From Paraspadella gotoi (lineage: Eukaryota > Chaetognatha), in assembly GCA_051294375.1 (NCBI GenBank), contig CM119270.1, forward strand, positions 16,266,019 to 16,330,018: a stretch of 64,000 bases of DNA, in the 5' to 3' direction. The notes beneath the pieces are model-generated. The model did not search any database and had not been told where the DNA came from. It saw nothing but the letters and a program-made list of their open reading frames with translations. Position 1 is the first letter of the stretch; each line of letters starts with the position of its first letter. Of this stretch, positions 1-10,859 are shown piece by piece. The position numbers and the translations under genes are program-made.

Positions 1-1132
1 ATGAAAGAACTGACGCCCACAAATGTGAGGATGAGGTGAAAATGTTATTTTCATGTGGTGAGAATGGTCGTGAATAGAGGAGATGAAAAGGAAACTAGAG
101 TCACATTTAGGTCTGGGTGCGGATAAAACAATGGAAGGAAAAAAAAGAAAAAAAAAGATAAGACAAAGTAATTACAAGATAAGATTAAGATAAGGAAAGT
201 TAAAGTAAAGATGCATATTAGATCCGAGTTGCTTTGAATGATAGGATTAAATGTGGTACAGATCTTTTCACTTCTTCACCTCATTACCTTATGGAGCCTC
301 CCCTCCCCCTCTCTTCATTCTTCCTCACCCTGCTCCGCCAAATCCACTTCAGTCTTTGTAGTGCGACGTGAAAAGTCTCTTTCTTTCCTACGATTTTGTC
401 GTCGTTATGTCTTTCGGCAGTCGCTAGGCACGGACACCGATTCCCGCCATTTTGTCCGCCATTTGGCTATTTGGGATTCCACAGTGCAGTTAAGAATGTA
501 TTTTTTTCATAAAAGGTTTTTTTTTTTCCTTTTTTTCCTTGTTGTAGTCCTCAGATACACTAATTTGAAAGTCGTATCCTAATATAATCGTAAATTACAT
601 TTTATTAAATGAATGGATAAATTTTATATTGGTTGTACCAATTTCATGAAGCTAGTTGCCGTAGTTGGTTGGTATGTGTTCTTAAAATTGAGACTAATAT
701 AAAATAATTAAAATTACATTTGTGCCACGAAAACAATTTTATTATTGAGAGTTCCTCTTTGCAAGCCGAGCGAATTTGTTTAGAGTTGATGTTCTTTTTG
801 GTTACTATGGAAAAATAGCAACGTAGTCATTCAAATAGTTCCTGAACAGACGTTAGGCCTTCCTTAGTAATCCTTTACTCGCGGAGGTTAAAATCAAAAG
901 AGGCAACTCCTGCAAACCTTGCTGTTAAAAGTCAAACGAGATATAATTGGGAAAACTATTTTAGGACTATCAGTATCTGTGTTACATTTATGCATTATTG
1001 GAAATTAAGAAACTTTCAAAGTAAAAAAAATTTATATTTATCATTTTGATGACACAATGAAAGAAATTATAAAAGTATGCAATGCATTTCACAAAACAAG
1101 CCTTTAGAATAACACATCACTACTGTTAATAA
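1..1132. repeat. Exact 1,132-base duplicate of 13,762-14,893
   Basis: Every base I compared is identical to 13,762-14,893 at a constant offset of 13,761, and both copies end at a 25-base N gap. No gene is recognisable inside it: AT-rich sequence with a short pyrimidine-rich open stretch. Identity without a single change, ending at gaps, points to one contig end placed twice rather than an old duplication. The left limit lies at or beyond the window edge. Confidence 0.9.
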
Positions 1133-1157
1133 NNNNNNNNNNNNNNNNNNNNNNNNN
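1133..1157. other. Assembly gap (25 N)
   Basis: Run of 25 N. Other gaps are 14,894-14,918 (25), 15,845-16,101 (257), 21,714-21,738 (25), 22,451-22,460 (10), 26,658-26,903 (246), 28,047-28,481 (435), 28,924-28,933 (10), 38,084-38,108 (25) and 39,692-39,716 (25). The uniform 25s look like placeholders of unknown true size. Confidence 0.99.
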
Positions 1158-1159
1158 CG

Positions 1160-1596
1160 CGGTCTCCTCCTTTTCCTCCTCCTCCTCCTCCTGCTCCTCC
1201 TCCTCCTTTTCCTCTTCTTCCTTGATATCCTCATTAGTCTCAAGTTTTTAAATAGATGAGAAAGTTTTTTTTTGCGAAACAATACGGGGGCGGAGCAGCG
1301 GCGGCTTGAGCCGAGCGCGGGCTGATAGATGAGTCGCAGTTATGTATGATAAGCCAAAACCCACCTCGGGCACGAAGCCTCACCCTAAACTAAAAAACGC
1401 CCCGACGAACACAGAGAGAGAGGGAGAGAGAGAGGAGAGGATGAGAGAAGAGAGAGGGGGCGGAGGAGTCTTGTTTCGCAAAAAAAAACTTTCTCATCTA
1501 TTTAAAAACTTGAAGACTTAAAATGAGGATATCAAGGTAAGAAGAGGAAAAGGAGGAGGAGAGCAGGAGGAGGAGGAGGAGGAAAGGAGGAGACCG
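1160..1596. repeat. Inverted repeat, ~123-base arms
   Basis: The left arm (1,160-1,282) is a pyrimidine tract running into TTTTGCGAAACAA. The right arm (1,471-1,596) is its reverse complement with only a few mismatches and small indels. The spacer of about 190 bases contains GA-rich sequence. The left arm starts two bases after an N gap, so it may be a foldback assembly artefact or a small foldback repeat. Confidence 0.75.
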
Positions 1597-1976
1597 GCGG
1601 AAATGAGTACAGAAAAGGGACAGAAAAGACTATCAAAGAAAAAAAGACAAAGAAAGAAAGAAAGAAGAAAAGAAGAAGAAAGAAAGAAAGAAGAAAAAGA
1701 AAGAAGAAGAAAGAAAGAAAGAAAGAAAGAAAAAAAAAAAGAGACAAATTAGATAGGAGGAATTAGGAAACCGCGATCTCCTCCATTACCTCTTCCTCTT
1801 CCTCTTCTTTTCTTCTTCCCTTTTCTTCTTCCTTCTCCTCCTCCTCCTCCTTCACTCTGAGGACCGGAAAAAAGAGGAAAGGAAGAGAGATGAAAAATCC
1901 CGATACATCAAAGGGATTTTGCCATTAGAGGAATGTAATATCACTAACTCGACACATCTGTTGAAATTTTTTTGTG

Positions 1977-2034
1977 AGAGGAAAGAGAGAGAGGAGGAGG
2001 AGAGAGAGAGAGGGGAGAGAGAGAGAGGGAGAGA

Positions 2035-2085
<51 letters not shown>

Positions 2086-2112
2086 GAAGGGAGAGGGAGA
2101 GAGCGAGAGAGC

Positions 2113-2174
<62 letters not shown>

Positions 2175-2182
2175 AGAGAGAG
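1977..2182. repeat. (GA)n microsatellite, about 200 bases
   Basis: Nearly pure GA dinucleotide with scattered GG and AGA interruptions. Open frames through it encode only Arg-Glu or Ser-Leu alternation and are not genes. It follows a GAAA-rich purine tract at about 1,600-1,745. Confidence 0.95.
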
Positions 2183-3471
2183 TGGAGCATGGGAGATTAG
2201 CAAACACAAAACATACTTTAAGTTTAGTAAGATTCATGCGGCGCAAAAATGAATAAGTGTATGTATGAATGCAATAAAATCTATAAAAAATATAAATCGA
2301 GGCGGGAAAAAGAATAAAACAAAATAAAACCAAAATTGTTTTTTAAGAAAATCGGAAGAAAAGATGAATTTTTTTTTTTTTTTTTGCAAACACCAGCCGC
2401 CTCTCCACTCTGCACCGACCCAACTCAATCCTTTCTTCAAAAGTCTACCACCTCAGCCACACACCCCACGACTCATCTTCACACCCTCACACCGGGCCGA
2501 TCCGAAACCGCGTCGCCTCTCGGTCTCGATCCCAGCGCTCGTTTTGTCTCCTCGTCTCAACGGAGAAAAAAAAAAGAGGCAAAAACAAAGAAAAAGAAAA
2601 GAGAAGAGAAAAAAGATAAACCGGTGGAGGGGTTGATGATGCTTTTGCCTCATTTCTTTCTGCGACGGAACCATTGACTCCGACCTCCTTGCTTTAGTCG
2701 GTCCGTCAGTCTCACCCACGTTTACTTGGCGCGGTGGACTCCCATTTGTATGTAAAAATGTTTCGTGTTAGAAATCGGTTACATGGAAATTAGTCCGTAG
2801 AAAAATAGTGCAAGGCTCATTAGAACGTCCTCCTTATCCGATGAGGTCGGTCAGGGACTTGAACGCGATCCGGAAGTTTTTGATGGAACGTGAACTGACC
2901 ACTAAAGTAATAAAAGAATTTTGTTCAAACTACTCAAATTAAAGTTTAAAAATTTCTTTAAACTTATAGAGAAAAGAACTTTAATCGTTAATATTATCAT
3001 TACACGTTGAAGATTTGGGCAATGATACATGACAGTATGTAGGTGAGACCGCAACTATCCGGCGAAGAATCGTTAATTCAAGTAATAGAGCCATAGTATA
3101 TTAAGATGCAACAACAATCACCTTATACTGAGATTGTAGAATTCTGCCCCATCTGCCTCATCCTCGCCAGACGCCTGGACGCCCGGCCGCGCCGCATGAC
3201 GCAGCGCGCTGCTCCTCAAGAGTGCCGCGCACGACAACTAACCAACTTCCGTCCCTGGCGGCACCATAGGAACTCGATCAGGCAGTTCCTCCTTAACAAA
3301 AACTTTCCAGACTGTGTCGGATGTAAGCGCGCATTAAAGTGAACCATACCTGATTATGCTGAGAGGAGCAGCGGGACGACATACAGATTTTTTCGCTCAG
3401 GAATAGGACCACGCTGCCTAAAAGGGACAGCGAAATAGACAAAACTGATTGGTTAATGGGTCGGGGAGCCG
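2183..3471. other. Non-coding stretch with weak exon-like islands
   Basis: No recognisable gene. It contains a pyrimidine-rich part (2,390-2,560), an open plus-strand stretch without recognised similarity (2,772-2,942), and a GC-rich patch (3,145-3,340) open in several frames. Confidence 0.5.
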
Positions 3472-3492
3472 AGGAGGAGAGAGGAGAGAGAG

Positions 3493-3523
<31 letters not shown>

Positions 3524-3568
3524 GGAGAGAGAGAGAGAGAGGAGAGAAGAGAGAGAGAGAGAGAGAGA
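3472..3568. repeat. (GA)n microsatellite
   Basis: GA dinucleotide tract with few interruptions. Similar tracts recur every few kilobases in the window. Confidence 0.95.
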
Positions 3569-3889
3569 ACAGACAAGGTTTCTGGGGCGATGTCTCGAAG
3601 GAAAGAGATAAATTTAGTTTCAGTTTAACTTTAGCTACAATCAAAGCCTTGAAATCGAGTTCAGTCAAATGACATTAGGTTTTATTTATATTATTTATAA
3701 ATATTTATTTCAAGTAAACTTGGCTTCTTCTCGGCTTGGAGGATGATACAAGTTTTTTTTTGCTTTTTCAACTTATATTTTATAGATAAATTTCAAACTA
3801 ATGGTTAAGATATCGAAAATACATTAAAACGTTCTTATCTTTTATCATCAATAGTTTAATCTAATTCATGCATAAACGACTCAACGTCC

Positions 3890-4075
3890 ATTTTCTCCTC
3901 GAGACAAAAAGATGAAACAGAACGAAACAGAACAGAAAACAGAACGAAAACAACGAATATCAAGAACGAAACGATAGGGAAACAGAACGTAACAGAAACG
4001 AAACAGAACAAAAGAACGAATCCAGAACAAAACAGTACGAAACAGAACTCAAACACAAAAAAAGAAACCTAAATT
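3890..4075. repeat. Degenerate CGAAACAGAA-type minisatellite
   Basis: The motif CGAAACAGAA and variants recur roughly every 10-16 bases with frequent small changes. The strand is strongly A-rich and T-poor. No coding potential is visible. Confidence 0.7.
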
Positions 4076-4109
4076 AGAACTTTTGAAATTAATTAACGGG
4101 AAAAGTTTC

Positions 4110-4120
4110 TCCTCTCTTCT

Positions 4121-4158
<38 letters not shown>

Positions 4159-4172
4159 TCCCTCTCTCTCCC
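4110..4172. repeat. (CT)n microsatellite
   Basis: CT dinucleotide tract just upstream of a GC-richer segment that contains the CACGTG palindrome at 4,204. Confidence 0.9.
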
Positions 4173-4203
4173 CGCCCCTCCCACCCACGCGCGTTAAAAA
4201 CCA

Positions 4204-4213
4204 GTCACGTGAC
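4204..4213. promoter_or_regulatory. GTCACGTGAC palindrome (E-box/CLEAR-like)
   Basis: Perfect 10-base palindrome identical to the CLEAR element bound by MiT/TFE-family bHLH-ZIP factors in vertebrates. It lies between a CT microsatellite and a moderately GC-rich segment, as in a promoter. A second exact copy is at 13,276. Binding in this organism is inference. Confidence 0.4.
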
Positions 4214-4299
4214 CTCCGCCTCCGTTTTGGTTCCGCAGTCGAATTACGAATAGAACAGCGACTCATGTAACGACTTTCTGGTTTCGAGGGTGGAGACGG

Positions 4300-4345
4300 G
4301 ACGAGAACGACGACGACGACGACGACGACGAGGATGATGACGATG
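4300..4345. repeat. (GAC)n trinucleotide repeat
   Basis: GAC/GAT trinucleotides in tandem. Similar tracts lie at 7,884-7,918 and 62,427-62,535. Confidence 0.85.
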
Positions 4346-4800
4346 ACGGACGCGACGAGGAATTGATGAAACGGCAGCGGACGATGAGATCGGTCGGCGG
4401 CTTCATAGACGCAGGACGCGAAACGACGAAGAAAATTGACAAAAAAACGAATAATATGTCAAATATGTTTTCGTCAAACCTAGGACGACAACGAAACAAC
4501 GACGACAACGACAACAACGGGACAATCGGAGACAAGGAAACGACGGTTACCTTATTTTTTTAACGCCAAATCGTTGGCCCGAATTACGAGAAAAAGGAAA
4601 ATCGTGGATTGAGCTCAAAACCACGAGAGTTAATCTAATTTTAAAGTCGAGAAAGATTTTTCGAGTCCACTCTGCTTTCGGCTAAAGTTATTTTTTTTTT
4701 TTCGGCGAAGTGGGAGAGTAGGGTAGGGGAGATAGGGAGGTTAGGGGGAAAGCCGGACGAAAGGGAAGTAAAAGTTTTAGTTCAGATCTACGTGGAATCA

Positions 4801-5146
4801 ATGGCAGGGGCAGGGTGGAGTTTGGAATTTTGTTGGTCGTTTGTCGAGACTGAGGTGAGTTAAAACTATTAATTATGAAAATAGTTTAAATGAAAATACG
4901 TTTGTCTCTGTAGGTATGGCTGGGGTGAGTGGGAGGGGAGAGGGGGGCGTCATTGAAGAACGAGACTCACGCGTTTTCGATTCGTACGTGCGTTCGCGCG
5001 GGATGAATCTTGACGAAAAAGGAAACGAAAGAAAAAAAGACGTAAAAGAATTAAGGAAGAAAACAAAAACACAAACAGATAGAAACGGAAAAAACAAAGG
5101 AAACACGAAAAGTATAATATTTAAACGTTTTTACTATAAGAAATGA
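4801..5146 (+). CDS. Candidate small spliced gene, product unknown
   Basis: A consensus donor (GAG then GTGAGT at 4,855) and an acceptor (TTTGTCTCTGTAG ending 4,913) define a 59-base AT-rich intron. The downstream exon opens with ATG at 4,916 and stays open for 76 codons to 5,146, giving a very basic, Lys/Arg-rich product after a Gly/Ser-rich start. The upstream exon holds a short overlapping frame starting at 4,801 that stops just after the junction. I recognise no domain. The splice signals are better than chance usually gives, but the protein could equally be a 5' exon of something larger, or not translated. Confidence 0.2.
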
Positions 5147-6069
5147 ACTTTTGTGTTACAAAGCGATTTTAGGCAATTCGAAGCGAAGAAACCATTATGA
5201 ATTAATAATGTTCTGTTCGGCTAACAGCGTTTAAATAGTAAGTTTTAATTCAAGATAGAACAGTGAATGTGAAAAGAAAAGGAAGAAAGACAAGTCGGAG
5301 TTCGATACGATTAGAGAGAGAGAGATGTCCAGGGGGCAAAGAAATAAATACGCATTCACGGTCATTTATCATTTGGTACCTGATTCCGTCTTCCACCTCG
5401 GGAAGAGGATCTGCCTTTCTCCTCACGTCAAACTGATCAGCTGCCCCACTCGTCCACTCTGCCCGTTTCGCGCGTCAAAACCACAGTCCACGCTTTCACC
5501 GAATCGTCCGTCACACAGCGCTCGCAACCTGCAAAATGATCGTACGTCCTGTCACTTAAAGATTTCAGAGTCGCTTCGTCGCTAGTTTTTTTCTGGTTGG
5601 GAAAAATGTGAAAACAGCGACGTCATCGTTTCGCTTTTGGGCAAAATCAAGTCGTCAAATAAACTGTTTTTTCTTTGTTCATTTACTTGACCCTACTCAC
5701 TTCCCGACTAACTTACCCGACTGCCCGACCACTAGCCGAAACAACTTACCGACTGCCGACGCCTTCTCTCCCTACGACCGCCGCCAGACGTCGTCTCTCA
5801 CTAAGGAGATTAAGGGCGTCTTTCCTTCCTCAGTTCCAAAGTGGATTTGAACGGCCGAGGAGGAAACGTCCGGTATTTCCTTTTTTCCCGGCCTCCCTTT
5901 TACGACGCTCCTCGTCTGACGACACCCTCTTCCGGCAAACTCCGACACTCTGGCTAACTCAATCCTCTTTGATAATTTTCTTAACAATGGGCCAATTCTA
6001 CCGCTTTACCCATACCCTGTAGTTAATATTTTATTAAATTATAACATTTACATTTAACGAAGAATTTGC
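5147..6069. other. Non-coding stretch, moderately GC-rich centre
   Basis: No recognisable gene. Between 5,350 and 5,560, open stretches exist on both strands without recognisable similarity. The part at 5,680-5,990 is C-rich with low-complexity frames. Confidence 0.5.
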
Positions 6070-6105
6070 TTTCTCTTCTCTTTCTTTCTCTCCTCTCTCT
6101 CTTCT

Positions 6106-6136
<31 letters not shown>

Positions 6137-6180
6137 ATCTTCTCATCTCCATTCTCTCTCTCTCTCTCTCTCTCTCTCCA
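6070..6180. repeat. (CT)n microsatellite
   Basis: Two CT blocks separated by a short TCTTCTCATC-type interruption. Confidence 0.9.
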
Positions 6181-7059
6181 GTCAATCCCCGTTTGATCAG
6201 TAACCGAAGCCTTAATTTAAACGCTAAAAAGGAGGACAAGCACCTGAAGAAAGGATAATCGGAGGGTTGAGGTGGGAGTGGGGGGGAGAAGGGTGGTAGG
6301 GTGGGGGGGCGAGAAATTAAGGCAGTCAGAGTAAGCGGGTCCGTCTGGGTTAAACAATGCTGAGTAAGGTCGACATTGAGGAAGAACAAGCGGATAAAAT
6401 ATCGAGCGGGTTGTGGCAGTAATTAAAATTCGGCATCAAGGAATATATAAATTGATATTGATATGAAACTAAATGATTAGTGGTAAGATTGAATGGCTAG
6501 AATCGTACGTAAGTTGAGGTTACAGCTGATAACAAACGCCACGGTAAAGTAATCTTAAAGAGAAAGAGAAAAAAAGAGGGGCCACTGTGGAAATGATAAT
6601 TGATTAGAGACGAAGTCAGCAACAATTTGGACTGAAATTTGATGACGGCAGCTGGAAAGTGAGGAGAGGGGAGAAAAAGGTAAGGGAAAGAAGTGGAAAG
6701 AGAAAAGGGTGGGGCGAAGCGGAAAGGGAGAAGGGGAAGGGAGAAGGGAGAAGGAGAAGGGAGAAGGGGAAGGTTAAGAAGAGGAGAACGAAGGGTTGGA
6801 CGGAGTAGAAGTGGAGGACATCAGAAAATGAAAAATGAATGGAAAGAATTTTTAATAATTGTAAATTGTTATTTGGAAAAATCGTTAAGATTCAAAGTGA
6901 GAGTGAATAAATGACGTAATTGGTTTTCTATACACAGACAAGTTATCTTGGTAATTGTGTAAACTTGAATGTTATCTTGTAACGTATTATAAATGTATAG
7001 AGCGGCAAAAAATTATCGACGTCATAGCATCAAAGGATTCGGTGTTTCTCGGCGTTGGC
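6181..7059. other. Non-coding stretch with GGGAGAA purine repeat
   Basis: No gene seen. A G-rich block (6,265-6,310) and a purine minisatellite of AAGGGAGAAGGGG-type units (about 6,660-6,790) are the only structured parts. Confidence 0.6.
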
Positions 7060-7185
7060 AGAGACGTCGTTGCCCCTTGCGTCAGCGGCGGCGGCGTCAG
7101 GCAGAGGCGTGAACGGCGGAGGCGGCGGAGGCGGGGAGGTGGCGGGTGCGGCGGCGCGGCATCGTCTCCAGCCGCGCGGCGGAAA
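7060..7185. promoter_or_regulatory. GC-rich GGCGGC island
   Basis: Short island rich in GGC/GCG trinucleotides and CpG within AT-richer DNA, 80 bases upstream of a long GA tract. It may be a CpG-rich promoter or 5' untranslated sequence. No transcript structure can be shown. Confidence 0.3.
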
Positions 7186-7266
7186 TACCTCAACCTGAAA
7201 ACCCATAACCTTCATTCCGGCGAAAAATTGAATTAAAGAAGCCGGAGAGGGAAGAATGGACAGGTC

Positions 7267-7285
7267 GACGGGAGAGAGAGAGAGA

Positions 7286-7360
<75 letters not shown>

Positions 7361-7419
7361 AGAGAGAAGAGTTGCCAAGTCAGCAGAAAACAGAAAGGGC
7401 TCGAAGAAAAGAAAGGAGC

Positions 7420-7512
<93 letters not shown>
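7267..7512. repeat. (GA)n microsatellite, two blocks
   Basis: GA blocks at 7,267-7,370 and 7,420-7,512 flank about 50 bases of mixed sequence. Frames through them are low complexity only. Confidence 0.95.
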
Positions 7513-7514
<2 letters not shown>

Positions 7515-8033
7515 ATCTTCATTTGCATCGTTTCTCGTGTTTTACAGTGATTTTGCTTAAAAAATACATGAGTGAGGAAAGAATAAATTAATGGCGAAAG
7601 TTTTTACAATACATAATAAAACAATATCGTGACCAAGATGAACGCGAGACTTGTTTATTTAACATCGGTTTATTTAGCTTATATATTTAAATACTTACAA
7701 TTCAAAAGTCTTCTGTATAAAAATGTTGTGTAACCAATAAGAACGGTTACTATTTTTCCTTGTGTTATTTTAATCTAAATCAGTATGTATAGCAATTCAT
7801 GGAAAACGTATTGATTAAGCCTAACGTGAACATGAACAAACTAAGAAATAAGGATGAGGAGGAAGAAAAGAGAACAAACGTTGCGACGACGACGACGACG
7901 ACAACGACGACGACGCCAATGACGACGATTCCCGGGAAGCGCTCTTCACAAATCGCGCGTAATTCGCGAGTTTCTTGCTTCAGCTCGAATGGGATTTTTC
8001 TCCCCGGGCGAGCGCGTGCTCTTTCGCGCGTGC

Positions 8034-8055
8034 GAGAGAGAGAGAGAGACGAGAG

Positions 8056-8097
<42 letters not shown>

Positions 8098-8292
8098 TTC
8101 CGTGCGCGAGACGCTCCAGCTACCTCCGGATGAATCGGTCTTTCCTCGCGCGGCTTCTAACCTATGTAATCACGTGTGGTAGCGCGAGCTCGGTGCGCGT
8201 TCTCAGCACGTGCGAGGCGCTCTCGTCTCTCTCTTCTCTCTCTCTCTCTCTCTCTCTCCTCTCTCTCTTTCTCTCTCTCTCTTTCTTCTCTC
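8034..8292. repeat. (GA)n then (CT)n, foldback-capable pair
   Basis: A GA tract (8,034-8,096) is followed about 125 bases later by a CT tract (8,221-8,292), so a single strand could pair with itself. The spacer is CpG-rich and includes CACGTG. Open frames run across but are dominated by the repeats. Confidence 0.8.
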
Positions 8293-8479
8293 TCACATTG
8301 ATTCGCACGCGCGTCGCCTTCGTCGATCTCTCCTCCACTTTCTTTTTTTCTCCCTCTCCTTCTCCTAACTTCCTCCCTCCCTCTTCCTCCCGTTTTCTCC
8401 GTGCGCGCGAGAGAGAGAGAAGAGAGAAGGCAATTTGGACTCTCGAAAGAAGACGTGCGCGGAATAAACGAATGCGCAA

Positions 8480-9525
8480 AAAGTCTCAACGACAACAATG
8501 AACAACGATCGAAGTTAAATCGAAGGAAAAGGAAACGAGCAGCGCGTTAACGCGGTTGGGTGTGGAGGTGACAATTTGTTGAGTTTTCCTTTTTTTAATT
8601 CAAGATAAAATTTAACATAAATAGAAAAGGGTACAAAATTTAAATCAAGAGAATCAATTTATCAGGAAATAAGGCAGAGATGAGAAGCATAAAATAATAA
8701 TAAAGCATCAGAGTGTCAAGTGAAATTAAACAAGTAAATTTTGTTTTAAAAAATAAGTTCTAAACGAAGAACACAAAATAAAATTTGAAAAGAACGAAAA
8801 ATTTAAAGATATGCATCTTTTCGGAACGACAACTTTTTGTCGATGACTTTGAATTGACGAGACTCATATTTTAAACTCGTTCATTCTCGTCCAATTCCTA
8901 ATGAAGATATATTAATTATTATTTCGCAATAAATACAATCGATCGAAATTATTAAATACAAATCGATCACCTGTTGGAATAAAACGGCGTGAGATTTTCT
9001 CTTTAGCTCCTGTTCTTTCAAATGGCGGACAAGTTTGAGAACAAATGTTTTTCGTGATTTCGTCGACGATCGTGAGTTGTCGCGAATTTCACGACGCCTG
9101 TGAGGATCGCACGGACGGGAATCGCGGAAAAGAATGAACTGACGATAACGATAACGACGTGAACCACAAACAGCATAAAATTATTTTGAATTTTTTCTCG
9201 AATCGCCGATTTCGTTTTAACTTTTATTCGTCACTGACAATTTCATTCCGATCGTCATCCACAATCCAAATCTCGTTCGAATATATACATTATAAATATA
9301 GCATATATTATAACAATCATCCACTTAGCCTCGATTCGCGCATTAACTTGAACCATTTTGAACTATACCCTGTTAAACTAAGCCATCGAGCTCATCCGTT
9401 AACTGACCAAATCGACGTCCGAACGCCGAAACGACTGAGAAATTCCGCGGGCGTCTTCATCAGAGTCGAGATTTCGCCAAGGATTTGACCCTTCAGATAA
9501 TTTGCCGATCACCCACCTATCAAGT
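8480..9525. other. Non-coding, AT-rich stretch
   Basis: No recognisable gene. A plus-strand open frame of 109 codons (9,159-9,488) has no motif I recognise. The sequence at 9,019 has a good start context (CAAATGGCGG) but closes after 11 codons. Confidence 0.45.
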
Positions 9526-9529
9526 CAAG

Positions 9530-10135
9530 GGGAAGAGGTAGGGGAAATGAGGAGAAAGAAGGCGAGGAAAGAGGAAGAGAACGAGGAAAGTGGAGAGAAG
9601 AGGAAAGAGGAGAAGGCAAGGAAGAAGAGAGGAAAGAGGAGAGAACGAGGAAAGGGGAAAGAGGAAGAGAACGAGGAAAAGAGGAAGGAACGAGAAGTGG
9701 AAGAAGGCAAGGAAAGAAGGGGCAAGGAAGAAGGGAAGGAAAGGAAGAGAACGATGAAAGTTGCAAGAAACGAGGAAAGAGGAAGAGACGAGGAAAGAAA
9801 AAAAGGAGAAGACGAACGAGGAAAGATGAAAGGAGAAAACAAAAAGGAAAAAGAAGGAGAAAAAGATGCAGATAATAAGGAAAAAAGACATACAACAACA
9901 ACACAACAACAAAACAACAACACAACAACAACAAACCAAAAACAAACCCCAAACCCAACAAAACAAACAACCAAAAAACAACAACAACAACAACAGGACG
10001 AGAAAACAGGAACAAAGCATAAAAAAGTAAAAGCGAAGCAAAGAAGTAAAAAAAGAGGAAAGAAGACGAGGAAGAAAGATGAGACGAGGAACGAGGAAAA
10101 AGTTAGCGGAAGACGAGACAGGAGGAAAAATACGA
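9530..10135. repeat. Long polypurine tract with (AAC)n core
   Basis: About 600 bases are almost pyrimidine-free on the plus strand, made of GAGGAAAG/GAACGAGGAAAG units. They are interrupted at 9,885-9,995 by AAC trinucleotides. Long frames exist on both strands only because such composition lacks stop codons. I reject them as genes. Confidence 0.85.
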
Positions 10136-10689
10136 GGTTGCGTTTAGAAATAATATTTTATTAATTCATATATTAATTTTATGTACATAAAAGATAAAAT
10201 CCATGTTCCGTCGCCCCAAAAAATAATATTCATTTTTGTTTTTATCAAAATCTATCTCACTTGCCTTCTGTCCATTCGATCCTTTCCTTTCCCCGTGCAG
10301 CTCTTTATACGTGACATCTCTCCACTCCGAATGAAAGCCAAGAACGGAACAAACGGCGCCCCTCCTTACCACACGGTGTTAGCCGGAAAGGACACCCACT
10401 CACAGAGGGAGGCCAGCTTGTCACTGATTAAAAGAGGTCAAGTGCGAAGGACTTCAATTGGTTTCTTTTCTATTCTTTGTTTTTTAGAAATCGTTAAGAA
10501 CTTACTTATACTCACGACTAAACTTACCCGGTTGTTTTGGGCACATCTGGTAAGATTCGCAGGACTGAACGAGATTCTTTTGGCCGCGCGTTCCACGTTG
10601 GATAATCTGATTTAGATTTTTTGTATGTCTAATATATAAATAATTAATTGTACGAACATACTTTAATTTAGGTATAATTTTTTTCCTAG
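10136..10689. other. Intron-like or flanking sequence upstream of the 10,690 exon
   Basis: This holds several consensus splice signals, such as a pyrimidine-rich acceptor ending GTGCAG at about 10,301, TTTTTTAG at about 10,488 and CTG/GTAAGA at about 10,541. A stretch ending at 10,615 reads with leucine spacing loosely like a leucine-rich repeat, but it closes with a stop and cannot be joined cleanly to the next exon. Confidence 0.3.
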
Positions 10690-10848
10690 GGTAACGCGAC
10701 CTGCTCTTGCACGCTGGCAAAGTCCGATGTAGTGATCTTGAGGAATCACAATTGGTTCGTTTGTGACAACGGAGAGAATTCCGTCGAATTGGCAGCGCGT
10801 CCTCCGAGACGAGTCAATGAGCCGAAGCAGTCGCCGACTCGGAGCTAG
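10690..10848 (+). CDS. Candidate terminal exon, LRR C-terminal-cap-like Cys motif
   Basis: After an acceptor TTTTCCTAG ending at 10,689 the frame is open for 52 codons to TAG at 10,846-10,848. The product starts GNATCSCTLAKSDVVILRN and continues NWFVCDNG. The spacing G-N-x-x-C-x-C-x-L with a later W-x-x-C resembles the cysteine cap that closes leucine-rich repeat domains of extracellular proteins. The tail is Arg/Pro-rich and hydrophilic. The exon has no start Met, so it must be spliced to upstream exons. A weak leucine-rich stretch lies at about 10,490-10,615. An AATAAA-like signal occurs near 11,104. The family is inferred from a short motif only; it could be another Cys-rich secreted or receptor protein. 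Confidence 0.4.
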   Translation, partial: GNATCSCTLAKSDVVILRNHNWFVCDNGENSVELAARPPRRVNEPKQSPTRS

Positions 10849-10859
10849 CCTGGGTAAGT

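Noticed and set aside
1925-2333. Long open frames across the GA tract on both strands
   Set aside because: Products are only Ser-Leu or Arg-Glu alternations, the automatic result of a dinucleotide repeat.
2772-2942. Open 56-residue plus-strand stretch after a stop, ending TAA
   Set aside because: Looks mildly protein-like but has no start, no clear acceptor and no recognisable similarity; such stretches occur by chance in a window this size.
3106-3342. GC-rich frames, including a possible short minus-strand exon with good splice edges
   Set aside because: Several frames are open at once because of GC content; nothing distinguishes a true one.
5340-5570. Minus-strand stretch after TTTTGCAG reading as a short Cys-containing peptide
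   Set aside because: About 30 codons only, no similarity, and other frames are equally open.
9159-9488. 109-codon plus-strand frame
   Set aside because: Polar, AT-driven composition, no motif, and no splice or promoter context to support it.
9509-10164. 150-220-codon frames in the polypurine tract
   Set aside because: Absence of stop codons follows from near pyrimidine-free composition; products are Lys/Glu/Arg or Phe/Leu/Ser only.
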